A stretch of DNA of 49,638 nt. It comes from CAZLMW01 sp964560875 (GTDB lineage Bacteria > Myxococcota_A > UBA9042). This document shows, piece after piece, positions 1-8,740 of this stretch. The stretch covers positions 1-49,638 of the forward strand of contig CAZLMW010000058.1 in NCBI GenBank assembly GCA_964560875.1, in the 5' to 3' direction. Under the pieces are notes generated by a model. That model searched no databases and was not told the DNA's origin. It was given only the letters and a program-made list of their open reading frames with translations. The translations under genes were made by a program, and so were the position numbers. How positions within the stretch are numbered: position 1 is the stretch's first letter; each line of letters opens with the position of its first letter.

Positions 1-342
1 CAAGACCGCCGCGTTGACCGCCGATCCGAGCGCCGCGCCCCAGGCTATCAGCGCGAGACCTCGATCGACCCACTTGGCCCGGCCCGCGACCAAGACACAG
101 CCACTCAAAGCGGCGCCGAACAACGCCGCGTCTTCCAACGCGACCCAACCCGCGACGACAGCTCCATGACCCGCTGCCTTCTCAGCAAGTCGCCACCACT
201 TGGCGCCGGCCATCGCCGCGAATGCACAGGCCCACCATCCGACCGCCAGCCATGTCGCGCTCACCCCAGCCAGCGGCCCCACACCGCCATTCGCCGGCAG
301 ATTTGTGGCATCGGCTGTGGTATGGGCTCGGCGCTTGCGCAT
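1..342 (-). CDS. Partial multi-pass membrane protein, N-terminal 114 residues (left edge)
   Basis: On the minus strand an open frame runs from an ATG at 342 to the window edge without a stop (114 codons). The N-terminus is basic (MRKRRAH) and is followed by about three hydrophobic segments, roughly residues 29-50, 62-85 and 95-114, rich in Ala, Gly, Val, Leu and Trp, so this is an inner-membrane protein. Third codon positions are strongly G/C, as in neighbouring genes. It is divergent from the SDR gene starting at 379, which leaves 36 bp between them. That rules out the longer upstream start (166) for the SDR gene. No family is recognisable from this fragment, and the exact start is uncertain. 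Confidence 0.55.
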   Translation of the reverse strand, partial: MRKRRAHTTADATNLPANGGVGPLAGVSATWLAVGWWACAFAAMAGAKWWRLAEKAAGHGAVVAGWVALEDAALFGAALSGCVLVAGRAKWVDRGLALIAWGAALGSAVNAAVL

Positions 343-378
343 GACGCGCGAGCATACGGCAAACCGACGGAAGCCCGC

Positions 379-2178
379 GTGTCCAAGCCCAACGAAGAAC
401 ACGACGTCCCCAACGAACAACGCGACGTCCCCAACGAACAACGCGACGTCCCCAACGAAGAACACGACGTCCCCAACGAAGAACACGACGTCCCGAACAA
501 AGAACACGACGTCCCGAACAAAGAACACGACGTCACCGGCCAACGATTCGTCGACCAGGCCCCAGCCGTCGCCGCCTGGCTCGAGGCTGTCGTCGCCGAC
601 CGCGGCATGTTGACCGACCTCGACGCCGACGTCCGCCAGCAGATCCTCATCGCAGCCGGCCGCGTATCGCGCCCCGACAAGGCCGCCCGTCGCGCCCAGA
701 CCCGCGCCTTTCACCGCAAGGAGAAGATCCAAAAACGCGCCGACGACCGCGCCCTGCTCGACTCAACCGGCATCCGTGAGCTGCGCGAAAACCCGATCTT
801 CCTCACGCCCAAGCGCACCCTCGAACACGCCGCGCGCACCGGCCAACTGCCACCGCCCCAACCCGCGCAACGAGATAGGGCCGCCCAAGTAGATAGCGCC
901 ACCCAGGGAGATAGCCCCACCCAGGGAGATAGCGCCGCCCAGGGAGATAGCGCCGCGGCAAAACAGGAGGAACTGCCCAAGCGCTCTGAACCGATCGGCA
1001 CCGTCAACGAGGAACGAACCTGCTACGTCTGCCGCAAGCCGTACCGCGAGATCCACTTCTTCTACGACCAGATGTGCATCGACTGCGGCGACTTCAACCA
1101 CGCCAAGCGCACCCAGGTCGGCGATCTCCGCGGCCGTGTCGCGCTCGTCACCGGATCGCGCGTGAAAATCGGCTACCAGGCGGCCATTCTGCTGCTGCGC
1201 TCGGGCTGCCACGTCATCGTCACGACCCGTTTCCCGCGCGACGCCGCCCGCCGCTATGCCGCCGAGGAGGACGCCGGCGATTGGCTGAGCCGCCTCGAGA
1301 TCCACGGCATCGACCTGCGCCACATCCCCAGCGTCGAAGCCCTCTGTGACCGCATCGCGCAGAGCCACGACCGCCTCGATTTCATCATCAACAACGCCTG
1401 CCAGACCGTGCGTCGGCCGCCCGGCTATTACGGCCACCTCATGGACCGCGAGCTCGCCGGGAGCAAGGCCCTGACCGCCGTCGAACGCAGCGTGCTCGCC
1501 GATGACAGCGCCGCCATCGCGATGGATCCCAGCGCCGCGCTCAACGAAATTGTCGGTTCCGACTACGCCGGCGCGCTCCCTGCCGCCGCATTGAGCCAGG
1601 TGCCGCTCGCTCCCGGGGACGACGACGCAAGCGAAGCTCTGTTTCCCGCGGGTAGCCTCGACGCCGATGAACAGCAGGTCGACCTGCGCGACGTCAACAG
1701 CTGGCGCTTGAAGATGGCCGAAGTGCCGACCGTCGAGCTGCTCGAAGTCCACCTCGTCAACGCCGTGGCGCCGTTCGTCATCAACGCGCGCCTCAAGAAG
1801 CTGATGAGCAACGTGCCGACCGCCGACAAGCACATCGTCAACGTGTCGGCGATGGAAGGGCAGTTCTATCGCACGTTCAAGAGCGACCGGCACCCGCACA
1901 CGAACATGGCCAAAGCGTCGCTCAACATGATGACACGCACCGCGGCGCTCGATTACATCGATGACGGCATCCACATGAACAGCGTGGACACCGGTTGGGT
2001 GACCGACGAAGACCCCGTTGTCCACGCGCAGAGCAAGCGCGCGATGCACGACTTCCACCCGCCGCTCGACATCGTGGACGGCGCCGCGCGCGTCGTGGAT
2101 CCCATCTTCACTGGGCTGGCGACCGGCGAGCACGTATGGGGTCAGTTCCTGAAGGACTATCACATCACCGACTGGTAG
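379..2178 (+). CDS. SDR-family oxidoreductase-like protein with N-terminal repeats and a CxxC/CxxC motif
   Basis: Protein of 599 residues from a GTG start preceded by GGAAG; the upstream ATG at 166 would overlap the divergent membrane protein. Residues 5-53 are seven NEEHDVP-like heptads and residues 166-193 are GDSAAQ-like hexapeptides. A CxxC-14-CxxC motif (Cys215, 218, 233, 236) resembles a zinc ribbon. From about residue 250 a Rossmann SDR domain shows TGSRVKIG (cofactor loop, Thr258) and NNA (338-340). A long insert of about 100 residues follows. The active-site segment reads TNMAK (508-512), with Lys512 kept but Thr where SDRs normally have the catalytic Tyr, so a classical reductase mechanism is doubtful. 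Substrate is unknown. Confidence 0.85.
   Translation: MSKPNEEHDVPNEQRDVPNEQRDVPNEEHDVPNEEHDVPNKEHDVPNKEHDVTGQRFVDQAPAVAAWLEAVVADRGMLTDLDADVRQQILIAAGRVSRPDKAARRAQTRAFHRKEKIQKRADDRALLDSTGIRELRENPIFLTPKRTLEHAARTGQLPPPQPAQRDRAAQVDSATQGDSPTQGDSAAQGDSAAAKQEELPKRSEPIGTVNEERTCYVCRKPYREIHFFYDQMCIDCGDFNHAKRTQVGDLRGRVALVTGSRVKIGYQAAILLLRSGCHVIVTTRFPRDAARRYAAEEDAGDWLSRLEIHGIDLRHIPSVEALCDRIAQSHDRLDFIINNACQTVRRPPGYYGHLMDRELAGSKALTAVERSVLADDSAAIAMDPSAALNEIVGSDYAGALPAAALSQVPLAPGDDDASEALFPAGSLDADEQQVDLRDVNSWRLKMAEVPTVELLEVHLVNAVAPFVINARLKKLMSNVPTADKHIVNVSAMEGQFYRTFKSDRHPHTNMAKASLNMMTRTAALDYIDDGIHMNSVDTGWVTDEDPVVHAQSKRAMHDFHPPLDIVDGAARVVDPIFTGLATGEHVWGQFLKDYHITDW
391..537 (+). repeat. Seven 21-bp in-frame tandem repeats (heptapeptide NEEHDVP)
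   Basis: Seven copies of a 21-bp unit starting AACGAAGAACACGACGTCCC encode NEEHDVP, with NEQRDVP and NKEHDVP variants. The unit is a multiple of three, so copy-number change keeps the frame. It forms a charged, probably disordered N-terminal arm of the SDR-like protein. Confidence 0.95.
874..957 (+). repeat. 18-bp in-frame tandem repeats (hexapeptide DSAAQG)
   Basis: Four full and one partial 18-bp units beginning GATAGCGCC encode DSAAQG, DSATQG and DSPTQG variants. They form a linker just before the Cys-rich motif of the SDR-like protein. Confidence 0.9.
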
Positions 2179-2252
2179 GCGGATCACCGACTGGTAGGCG
2201 GATCACCGACTGGCAGGCGGATCACCGACTGGTAGGCGGATCAGCGACCGGT
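2164..2252 (+). repeat. 19-bp tandem repeat that contains the SDR stop codon
   Basis: Four 19-bp units (ATCACCGACTGGTAGGCGG, starting at 2164, 2183, 2202 and 2221) are followed by a degenerate fifth. The first unit is the last codons of the SDR-like gene (Ile-Thr-Asp-Trp-stop, TAG at 2176-2178). The others lie in the 3' non-coding segment before the convergent cysH gene. The unit length is not a multiple of three, in contrast to the coding repeats upstream. Confidence 0.93.
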
Positions 2253-2275
2253 GAGACGCCGGCAACGTCGACGCA

Positions 2276-3043
2276 TCATTCCGCGACGTGCAGACCGCAT
2301 TCCTTGTCGCCCGCGAGCTCCCACCACCAGCGTCCTTCGCGTTCGTGCTGGCCCGGCAAGACCGCGCGCGTACAGGGTGCGCAGCCGATGGACACGTAGC
2401 CGCGTTCGTGCAGCGGGTTGTAGGGGATCCCGGCGCCACGAATGAACCGCCAAACCTGGGCCGATGACCAGCCAGCGAGCGGGTTGAACTTGACCAGCGG
2501 GTGTTCGGGGCTGCCAAACGCGTTGTCGAGTTGGACCACCGGCACGTCGGCGCGCGTGTCGGGGCTCTGGTCGCGGCGTTGCCCGGTTGCCCATGCGTCG
2601 GTGGTCGCGAGAATGCGTCGCAGCGGCTCGACCTTGCGCACGCTACAGCACTCCTTGTGGCCGTCCTTGTAAAACGAAAACAGGCCTTTGCGCTTGACCA
2701 GGTCCTGCACGGCGTCGTGCTTGGGAAAGACCACGTCGATGTCGATGCCGAAGTGCTCGCGGACGCGGTCGAGGTAGATATAGGTCTGCGCGTGCAGCCG
2801 ACCGGTGTCGAGACAAAACACCGAAAAGTCGCCGCCAACCTGCTTGGCGAAATCGATGAGCAGCACGTCTTCAGCGCCCGAGAACGCCAGGCGAATCCGC
2901 CCCCCATAGCGCTGCAAAGCGGCCTCCATCACGCGATGGGGCGACGCATCTTTGAGCTCTTGGACAAGGGACTCGACCTGAGCGGCAAGGTTGGCGTACG
3001 CGGCCTTTGTGGAGGTGTCGTTGGCTGGGGATTGCGCGTTCAC
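2276..3043 (-). CDS. cysH: Assimilatory adenylyl-sulfate/phosphoadenylyl-sulfate reductase
   Basis: Protein of 255 residues of the CysH family, which reduces activated sulfate (APS or PAPS) to sulfite in cytoplasmic sulfur assimilation. The PP-loop region reads LAFSGAEDVLL, followed by FCLDTGRLHAQTY. Cysteine pairs KECCSVRKVEPL and GCAPCTRAV are the [4Fe-4S] ligands seen in APS-type enzymes, and the C-terminal ECGLH supplies the catalytic Cys. The GTG at 3043 (VNAQSPAND) gives the usual family length. The longer frame to 3280 would overlap the divergent gene at 3135 and has unrelated, atypical sequence. No cysN, cysD or sulfite reductase gene is adjacent, so it stands alone here. Confidence 0.93.
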   Translation of the reverse strand: MNAQSPANDTSTKAAYANLAAQVESLVQELKDASPHRVMEAALQRYGGRIRLAFSGAEDVLLIDFAKQVGGDFSVFCLDTGRLHAQTYIYLDRVREHFGIDIDVVFPKHDAVQDLVKRKGLFSFYKDGHKECCSVRKVEPLRRILATTDAWATGQRRDQSPDTRADVPVVQLDNAFGSPEHPLVKFNPLAGWSSAQVWRFIRGAGIPYNPLHERGYVSIGCAPCTRAVLPGQHEREGRWWWELAGDKECGLHVAE

Positions 3044-3134
3044 GAGGCGTTCCGTTGGGTGGTTGTCGTTGCAGGGGAGGTCGACGTGTGAGAGCGCCGA
3101 ACGAGGCGCGTGGTATACTTGAAAACGAGGTCGG

Positions 3135-3767
3135 ATGCGCGTTCTAACTTCATTGTTGGCGGTCACGATCGCGGTTGCGTACGTCGCTGTAGCCGAGCCC
3201 GCAGATGCGGTCACCCCGGCCAGGGAAGCGCCCACAAAGCAAGCTTCCGGCGAGACCACCGACAAAACTTCGACGTCCAAGCGTGTTTTCGGTTACGCCG
3301 AGCAAGCGCTCCTCATCAACCCGACGCCCGCGACCATCTCGCTGCTCGCTGCAGCATTGTCGCTACCCCTTGGAATCATCAACCTGCGCTACCACCGCGT
3401 CATCGATCGACGTGTCGGCCTGACGATCGCGCCAGCATTCAGCCACTTCGACGCGGGCGCAACGTGGACCGTCGTCGGCGTCCGGGCGGGTCCGCGCTTC
3501 ACCTGGCGCGGCAAAGGGCTGCGCGGCTGGTACATGTTCCCGTTCGGCATGGTCGGCTGGGGCTGGGTCACGGCACTGGGGCGCGACGTCACATCTGCGC
3601 CGATGGCCGGGCTTGGCATGGAGTGCGGCTACACGTTCATCTGGGGGCCCGTCGCGATGGAGCTCGGCACTGGGCTGTATGCGTCCGGGTTCGCATTCGA
3701 CGGCGACGTTCCGCCATTGTTCAACCCGCGCCCAATCTTCAACGCTTCACTGGGATACAACTGGTAG
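3135..3767 (+). CDS. Secreted, probable outer-membrane beta-barrel protein of unknown function
   Basis: Protein of 210 residues starting with a clear signal peptide (MRVLTSLLAVTIAVAYVAVA), cleaved near the AEPADA region. A polar stretch of about 30 residues follows. From about residue 55 the sequence alternates hydrophobic and polar residues with many Gly, Tyr and Trp, and it ends in NASLGYNW. A final aromatic residue is typical of outer-membrane barrels. It ends exactly where the CotH-type lipoprotein begins (TAG then ATG with no gap), so the two are probably one operon. A TATACT hexamer at 3114-3119 could be a -10 element, but I see no matching -35. Function is not recognisable. Confidence 0.8.
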   Translation: MRVLTSLLAVTIAVAYVAVAEPADAVTPAREAPTKQASGETTDKTSTSKRVFGYAEQALLINPTPATISLLAAALSLPLGIINLRYHRVIDRRVGLTIAPAFSHFDAGATWTVVGVRAGPRFTWRGKGLRGWYMFPFGMVGWGWVTALGRDVTSAPMAGLGMECGYTFIWGPVAMELGTGLYASGFAFDGDVPPLFNPRPIFNASLGYNW

Positions 3768-5195
3768 ATGCGCGTGCGATTGCCACACGGAGCCGCCTTC
3801 GCGACGTTGCTCGGGCTCGTCTCAATCGCGACGGGATGCGGCGTGCCCGATGAACCCGCCAACCTGCCCCCTGCCATCGCGTGCAACCCCAACGTGCCGC
3901 TGTTCATCGACGCGACGGCCACCGTGTCGTTCGACGAGCGCCATATGCTGTGCATTCGGGTGAAGATGAAACCCGACAAGTTCGACGAGCTGCGGGTTCA
4001 AAACCGGTTCGGGGCCGAAAACGACCGCATCGCCCAGGACCTCATCGAGCGCATCGTCTCCAGCTGCACCGAGCCGTTTCCCAACGCGTTCACCTGGTTT
4101 CAAGCCGACATCGAGGTCGACGGCGTGCCAATGTCGCGCGTCGGCATCCGCAAGAAGGGTTTTGTAGGCAGCGTCATCGGCGACGGCTTCTTCAAACCGA
4201 GCCTGAAGATCAAGACCGACAAACACACCAAGGGGCAAAAACTCGGCGACACCGAGCGCATCACAGTCAACAACCAAACCGGCGACCGGACGCGCATCAA
4301 CACCTGCATGGCGTACCACGTGTTCCGGCGAGCGGGTTATCCAGCTCCGCTCTGCAACATGGCGTCGGTGATGATGGACGGCAAACCGCTCGGGGCGTTC
4401 GCGCATGTCGAAGCGGTCAAGAAGCCGATGATGAAGCGCCTCTTCGGCACCAACAAAGGCTCGCTCTACGAAGGCACGCTGGCCGATTTCAGCGAGGAAG
4501 CGACGTTTGGGTTCCCCGACGGCCAGCTCGGCCACTGGGATCCGAAGAGCGACGACACGGACGCCAACGGTAGACCTCTCATGGGCATCGTCGAAGCCCT
4601 GCGCCAGCCGGACGACAAGCTCATCGCCGCGCTCGACAAGGTGATGGATGTCCCGCTCTTTGTGCGTTTCTGGGCGCTCGAAGCGCTGATCGGCCACGGC
4701 GACGGTTACGCGAGCAACCGCAACAACTTCTACGTCTACTTCAACCCCAACGACGGCGGCCGCGCGGTGTTCATTCCCTGGGGGGCCGACACCGTGTTCG
4801 GGGAAGACACCGGCGAAGAGGCACCTGGCGGCGGGTTCGGCGGCTACAATAGCGCGGAGCTACCAAGACGCCTGTCGCGGATCGAGACGACGCGCGCGAT
4901 GTTCGAAAAGGAGATGCGGCAGTTGCTGAAGTCCGCGTGGAACGAGGCCGCTTTGAAGTCCGCGATCGACATTTTCGCCAAGCAGGTCGGGACCGCGCAG
5001 GACGACGACGGATATCAAGAGGCCATCGGCACGATGAAGGACTGGATTGACGCTCGCCGCGCGATTGTGCTCAAGCAGCTCGAAAACGGCGTCGCCAGGG
5101 GTTCGGCTCATCCGGGGGGTTGCAGCGGCGCCCCAGGGTTTGATTTCCGCACCACCGGGCTCGATTTCTGGTCGTGGCTGACCTTCGCCTGGTGA
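3768..5195 (+). CDS. CotH-family (atypical kinase-fold) lipoprotein
   Basis: Protein of 475 residues with a lipoprotein signal (lipobox IATGC, Cys24). The body matches the CotH family. HGDGYASNRNNFYVY (from His310) and IPWGADTVFG (Asp341) are the conserved active-site blocks; in Bacillus CotH the equivalent aspartates support ATP-dependent phosphorylation of coat proteins. The central segment with KTDKHTKGQK and NNQTGDRTRINT also fits the family. The protein should be anchored outside the cytoplasm, so its nucleotide source is an open question. It directly abuts the upstream barrel-like gene, and probably both are co-transcribed. Assignment to CotH is firm; kinase activity and substrate are inferred. 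Confidence 0.88.
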   Translation: MRVRLPHGAAFATLLGLVSIATGCGVPDEPANLPPAIACNPNVPLFIDATATVSFDERHMLCIRVKMKPDKFDELRVQNRFGAENDRIAQDLIERIVSSCTEPFPNAFTWFQADIEVDGVPMSRVGIRKKGFVGSVIGDGFFKPSLKIKTDKHTKGQKLGDTERITVNNQTGDRTRINTCMAYHVFRRAGYPAPLCNMASVMMDGKPLGAFAHVEAVKKPMMKRLFGTNKGSLYEGTLADFSEEATFGFPDGQLGHWDPKSDDTDANGRPLMGIVEALRQPDDKLIAALDKVMDVPLFVRFWALEALIGHGDGYASNRNNFYVYFNPNDGGRAVFIPWGADTVFGEDTGEEAPGGGFGGYNSAELPRRLSRIETTRAMFEKEMRQLLKSAWNEAALKSAIDIFAKQVGTAQDDDGYQEAIGTMKDWIDARRAIVLKQLENGVARGSAHPGGCSGAPGFDFRTTGLDFWSWLTFAW

Positions 5196-5254
5196 GACTC
5201 CGGATTCCTGGCTCTTCGCCGGCCGCTGTCTGGGCTGACAGGGGCTAACAGCGA

Positions 5255-6445
5255 CTATCCACGCCTCGGTTTGCGCGACGCGGATCGTTTGGTTTGGTGG
5301 CCGAGCAGATAGCGCCGGATACGAACCGAGATCGGGCCGTTGCTCCACTCGAGAACACCGTCACACGGCAGCCCGAAGGCGCTTTCGAAGTCGTCGTGAC
5401 CGTCGATTATCACCAGCTCGCAGCCTGAAAAGCCCCGCCACTGCCGGCCGATGGACGCGTACAGGTTGACGATGCTCTTGCTGCCCATCCGCTCGCCCCA
5501 TGGCGGGTTGCAGATGATGACGGTGCCGCGTTCGGGGTGTGCGAGGTCGCGGGCGTCGGCGAGCTCGGCCTTGACGATCTGCTGAACACCGGCGCGTTTG
5601 GCGTTGGCGCGGGAGATCCCGACGGCCCGTTTGTCGCTGTCGGAACAGGCGATGCGGAGCTCGGACCGGGCGATGGCTTCGTGGGCATGTTCGTGGGCGG
5701 CCTCGCGTTCGGCGGCGATGAGAGCGGGCAGCTCACCGCCTTCGTGGCGCCAGTTTTCGGCGCCGAACGTGCGCAGACGCCCCGCTGCAAGACCAAGCCC
5801 GATGCACGCCGCTTCGATCGCAATGGTTCCCGAACCGCACATCGGGTCGATGAACGGTCGGTCGGGGTCCCAGCTGCTGGACCGGACGAGCGCGGCGGCC
5901 ATGGTTTCGCGCAGCGGCGCTTCGACAGATTCTTTGCGATAGCCGCGGATATGCAGCCCGGTCCCGCACGGGTCGAGCCAAATCGACGCCGCATCGCCCA
6001 CGAATCGAGCGACGACGCGCACATCGGGATTGCTGACGTCGACGTCTGGGCGCTCGCCCTGTTTGTCACGAAACTGGTCGACGATCGCGTCCTTGATGCG
6101 CTGCGACGCGAAGACGTGGTTGGTCAGCGGGCCACCGCGCCGTTTCTTCGGCAGGCGACCGGAGGCGCCGATGGCGAGGGTCTGCTTGGCGTCGAGATAA
6201 CGCGTCCAATCGATCGCGCGCACGCCGTCGTAGAGCGATTGGGCGCCGTCGCACGGTATGTGGGCGAGGCGGATGAGCAACCTCTGCGCGGTACGCAGGT
6301 GCATCAAGCCGCGCGCGATCTGCGCCCAGTCGAGGTCCATTTCGACGCCATGGGCGGGCACACGTCGGGGTTTGAGCCCGAGGTCGCCGCACTCCTCAGC
6401 GAGGATGCGATTGGTTCCGGCGGTGGCTGTAGCGAGTACGCGCAT
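5255..6445 (-). CDS. THUMP-domain SAM-dependent RNA methyltransferase (RlmL N-terminal type)
   Basis: Protein of 396 residues resembling the N-terminal half of RlmL/YcbY, which makes m2G2445 in 23S rRNA, and related guanine-N2 methyltransferases. The N-terminus (MRVLATATAGTNRILAEEC) and following about 160 residues form the ferredoxin-like/THUMP RNA-binding region. A Rossmann methyltransferase domain follows with DPMCGSGTIAIEA (SAM motif I) and NPPWGER (catalytic NPPY-type motif IV). The C-terminus is basic (KRSASRKPRRG). The RlmK half found in enterobacterial fusions is absent. The gene is convergent with the CotH gene (59 bp apart) and divergent from the NACHT-like gene. Confidence 0.9.
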   Translation of the reverse strand: MRVLATATAGTNRILAEECGDLGLKPRRVPAHGVEMDLDWAQIARGLMHLRTAQRLLIRLAHIPCDGAQSLYDGVRAIDWTRYLDAKQTLAIGASGRLPKKRRGGPLTNHVFASQRIKDAIVDQFRDKQGERPDVDVSNPDVRVVARFVGDAASIWLDPCGTGLHIRGYRKESVEAPLRETMAAALVRSSSWDPDRPFIDPMCGSGTIAIEAACIGLGLAAGRLRTFGAENWRHEGGELPALIAAEREAAHEHAHEAIARSELRIACSDSDKRAVGISRANAKRAGVQQIVKAELADARDLAHPERGTVIICNPPWGERMGSKSIVNLYASIGRQWRGFSGCELVIIDGHDDFESAFGLPCDGVLEWSNGPISVRIRRYLLGHQTKRSASRKPRRG

Positions 6446-6508
6446 CGGCCGAGCGTACAGAGGCCGAAGCTATTTGCCACGTCCCGCGCCCGAGTCGATA
6501 CTTCCACC

Positions 6509-8119
6509 ATGCGACACACACTCCAGGTTCGACGTCCCAGCGCCGCGATTCGGCCCGCATTGGTCGCGGTGCTCTTCGCTTTGTGCACGCCTCTCGCTGT
6601 CGGGTGCGGCGGTGGCACCAAGAAGCCCACGCCCAAGCCGGTTGAGTCCGCCTACGACAAGACCTGCCGCAACCAACGGGCCAAGCGTCTCGCGGCCGAG
6701 ACCCACAAGCGCTACATCCCGCCGGAGATCATCCTCCGCCGCTGGCCGGGCTTTTCGACCAAGAACCCCGCGCCCCAGGTCATGAGCGAAGAGGCGATGG
6801 TGGAGTTCCTGACCGAAGGCAAGTCGCGGGTCATGCTGCTCGTCGCGCGCGGCGGGACCGGAAAATCCAAGCTGGCGTGGTCGGTCGTTGCGCAGTCCTG
6901 CGGCCGCCAGCCCACCGCGAAGATCGACCTCAACTGGGATATCGCGGCGCGCCTGAACGAATTCTCGGCCAACCCGATCGAGACCATGGCCGCAAGGGCA
7001 TTGGGCGCCGGGGAGGGCGACGAACCGACCGCGTTCTTGCGCAAGCACACGGGCAAGATGCGCTGGCTATTGCTGCTCGATTCACTCGACGAGGTGCCGC
7101 TGACCAAGCGCAAGAAGGTCGTCAGCGCGATCAACGAGGCGATGAAGCGCCACGACAAACTGCGCGCCCTCATCCTCAGCCGGCCACCCGTGTACGCCGG
7201 CAACTACGGTCTGGACAACGTCGACTCGTTCGCCGAGCTGCCACCGCTGTCGTGCGAGCGCACCGAAAAAGCCCGCCGCGAGCTCCTCAAGGACGACGCC
7301 CAGCGCAAGACCTTCGCCACGTTCGCGGCACGCTACGGCCTCGACCGAAAGCTGAAGACGGACGACGGCCGCTGCTACTACCCGCACCTGGCCACGTATC
7401 GCGATTTTCACGTCATCAAGAAGCTCGCCGAAAGCAGCGCCGCAGCCGACATGAGCGCCGATGGTGCCGACCCGTCCCGCGGCGCCCGGGCCCGCATGTA
7501 CGAGCTCTACCTGACCATCTTGCTCATCAAGGACCTGCAGACCGTCGACCTGCTGCCCAAGAAGGGCCTCGCCGTCATCGACGCGATGATCGTGAAGAGC
7601 AAACCGGACGACGGTGACCGCAACGTCGGCTTCACCATCGACGGCTGCGTGGACGTCATGGAAGGGCGCGACGGCGACCACAAGCGATCCCGATGCGAGC
7701 GGCTGCTCCGTTCATCTTTGTTCGTCCCGGCCGCGACCAAGGGCAACTTCAAGCTGCGCAACCAGACGCTGTACGACCTCTTCCTCGCGCGCTGGGCCGA
7801 TGCCCAGGTGGAACATGGCGCGCCCGATCCGTGCAAGCGCCTGCGCAGTCACGCGCGGCTGTTCGAATCCAACGAGGTGGCTGGATTCCTCGCGGGCCTG
7901 CCCGGCGGCCAGAAGTGCCTCGTCGCCGTCGCCACCGAGCTCTGCACCAACGGCGGCTTCGCCGAGCACAACCACGAACAGCTCGACCAGGGGCTGCCGA
8001 CGGGGCCGCGCCGCAAGAACATCATCGACGAAGCGCGCGACCTTGCCGACAAGCACCGCGAGGGCCCCGAAGACATGTGTGTCGCCTCTGTTCTCGACCG
8101 CCTGTTCAAAGGCAAGTAG
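6509..8119 (+). CDS. NACHT-like P-loop NTPase lipoprotein, paralogue 1
   Basis: Protein of 536 residues. The ATG at 6509 is chosen because it opens a lipoprotein signal peptide with lipobox LAVGC (Cys33); the frame upstream is a shadow of the methyltransferase. Walker A is GGTGKS (115-120, Lys119) and Walker B is LLLLDSLDE (Asp191, Asp194, Glu195), the acidic pattern of NACHT/STAND NTPases. A helical region follows with PHLATYRD and LFLARWAD motifs. There are exactly ten cysteines after the lipobox, the first 20 residues beyond it, matching the paralogues at 20104 and 21696. This suggests folding outside the cytoplasm with disulfides. It is followed after 12 bp by the gamma-glutamylcyclotransferase-like gene. 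Biological role unknown. Confidence 0.88.
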   Translation: MRHTLQVRRPSAAIRPALVAVLFALCTPLAVGCGGGTKKPTPKPVESAYDKTCRNQRAKRLAAETHKRYIPPEIILRRWPGFSTKNPAPQVMSEEAMVEFLTEGKSRVMLLVARGGTGKSKLAWSVVAQSCGRQPTAKIDLNWDIAARLNEFSANPIETMAARALGAGEGDEPTAFLRKHTGKMRWLLLLDSLDEVPLTKRKKVVSAINEAMKRHDKLRALILSRPPVYAGNYGLDNVDSFAELPPLSCERTEKARRELLKDDAQRKTFATFAARYGLDRKLKTDDGRCYYPHLATYRDFHVIKKLAESSAAADMSADGADPSRGARARMYELYLTILLIKDLQTVDLLPKKGLAVIDAMIVKSKPDDGDRNVGFTIDGCVDVMEGRDGDHKRSRCERLLRSSLFVPAATKGNFKLRNQTLYDLFLARWADAQVEHGAPDPCKRLRSHARLFESNEVAGFLAGLPGGQKCLVAVATELCTNGGFAEHNHEQLDQGLPTGPRRKNIIDEARDLADKHREGPEDMCVASVLDRLFKGK

Positions 8120-8131
8120 TCCAAGCTCCCG

Positions 8132-8668
8132 ATGGCATGGACCGATCCCGGCCAGGACGCGATTCGATTGGCGGGCGGACGCCGCCTGTATTTCGGCTAC
8201 GGCTCCAACCTGTTCTGGCCGCAGATGTCAGCCCGGTGCCCGGACGCTGCCTTCCTTTGCCGCGCTGTGCTGCCAGACCACGTCCTCGCCTTCACGCGTG
8301 ACTCCCCAGCCCGCGGGTGCGGTGTTGCCGACGCCGTGTGGCGGCGATTCGCGAGGCTCCACGGTGTGCTGTACGCCGTTTCTGATGCCGACATCGCCAC
8401 CCTGGACCGCCTCGAGGGCCACCTGCCCGGCGTCGACGCCTACCGCCGCGTGACCCGTCGCGTGACGCTCATCGAAGGCCCATCCGAGATGGCAGCCGAG
8501 ATCATCGCCGAGACCTACGTCGTCGCAAACAAGGTCCCGCACGTGCCCCCGACCGCCGAATACCTGCAGCTCATCATCGAAGGGGCGCGCGCGTGGCAGC
8601 TGCCCGCCGACCACATCGCCGCTATCGAAGCTGTACGTTCTGTGGAACAGATTCTGTCCGCGCGCTGA
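8132..8668 (+). CDS. Gamma-glutamylcyclotransferase (AIG2/GGCT-like) family protein
   Basis: Protein of 178 residues with the family's N-terminal FGYGSN substrate-binding loop (Tyr23-Asn26) and the acid residue in LDRLEGH (Glu95), followed by YRR. Members typically cyclise gamma-glutamyl amines or peptides to 5-oxoproline; the exact substrate cannot be told from sequence. It has no signal peptide and is cytoplasmic. The start lies 12 bp after the stop of the NACHT-like lipoprotein, so the two are likely co-transcribed, although they should act in different compartments. Confidence 0.86.
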   Translation: MAWTDPGQDAIRLAGGRRLYFGYGSNLFWPQMSARCPDAAFLCRAVLPDHVLAFTRDSPARGCGVADAVWRRFARLHGVLYAVSDADIATLDRLEGHLPGVDAYRRVTRRVTLIEGPSEMAAEIIAETYVVANKVPHVPPTAEYLQLIIEGARAWQLPADHIAAIEAVRSVEQILSAR

Positions 8669-8740
8669 ACGTGGCCGCTGGTGGCTGCCGACCCGCGTGT
8701 GATGATCGAGCTGCGCAGCGGCTAACCCGCGCCTCTGCGT

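Noticed and set aside
391..537. CRISPR-like array
   Set aside because: Direct repeats with no spacers, in frame within a gene.
763..2187. Long minus-strand open frame opposite the SDR gene
   Set aside because: A shadow frame caused by high GC; composition is His/Val/Asp-rich and no motif or start site supports it.
5193..5255. Possible read-through of TGA at the end of the CotH gene (also preceded by Trp)
   Set aside because: No CxxC context or homologous downstream domain, and the continuation runs into the convergent methyltransferase gene.
5537..6508. N-terminal 324-residue extension of the first NACHT-like gene
   Set aside because: It overlaps the methyltransferase on the other strand, and the lipoprotein signal begins exactly at ATG 6509.
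8669..8740. GCCGCTG...CAGCGGC as a terminator between convergent genes
   Set aside because: The spacer is too long and there is no T-run on either strand.
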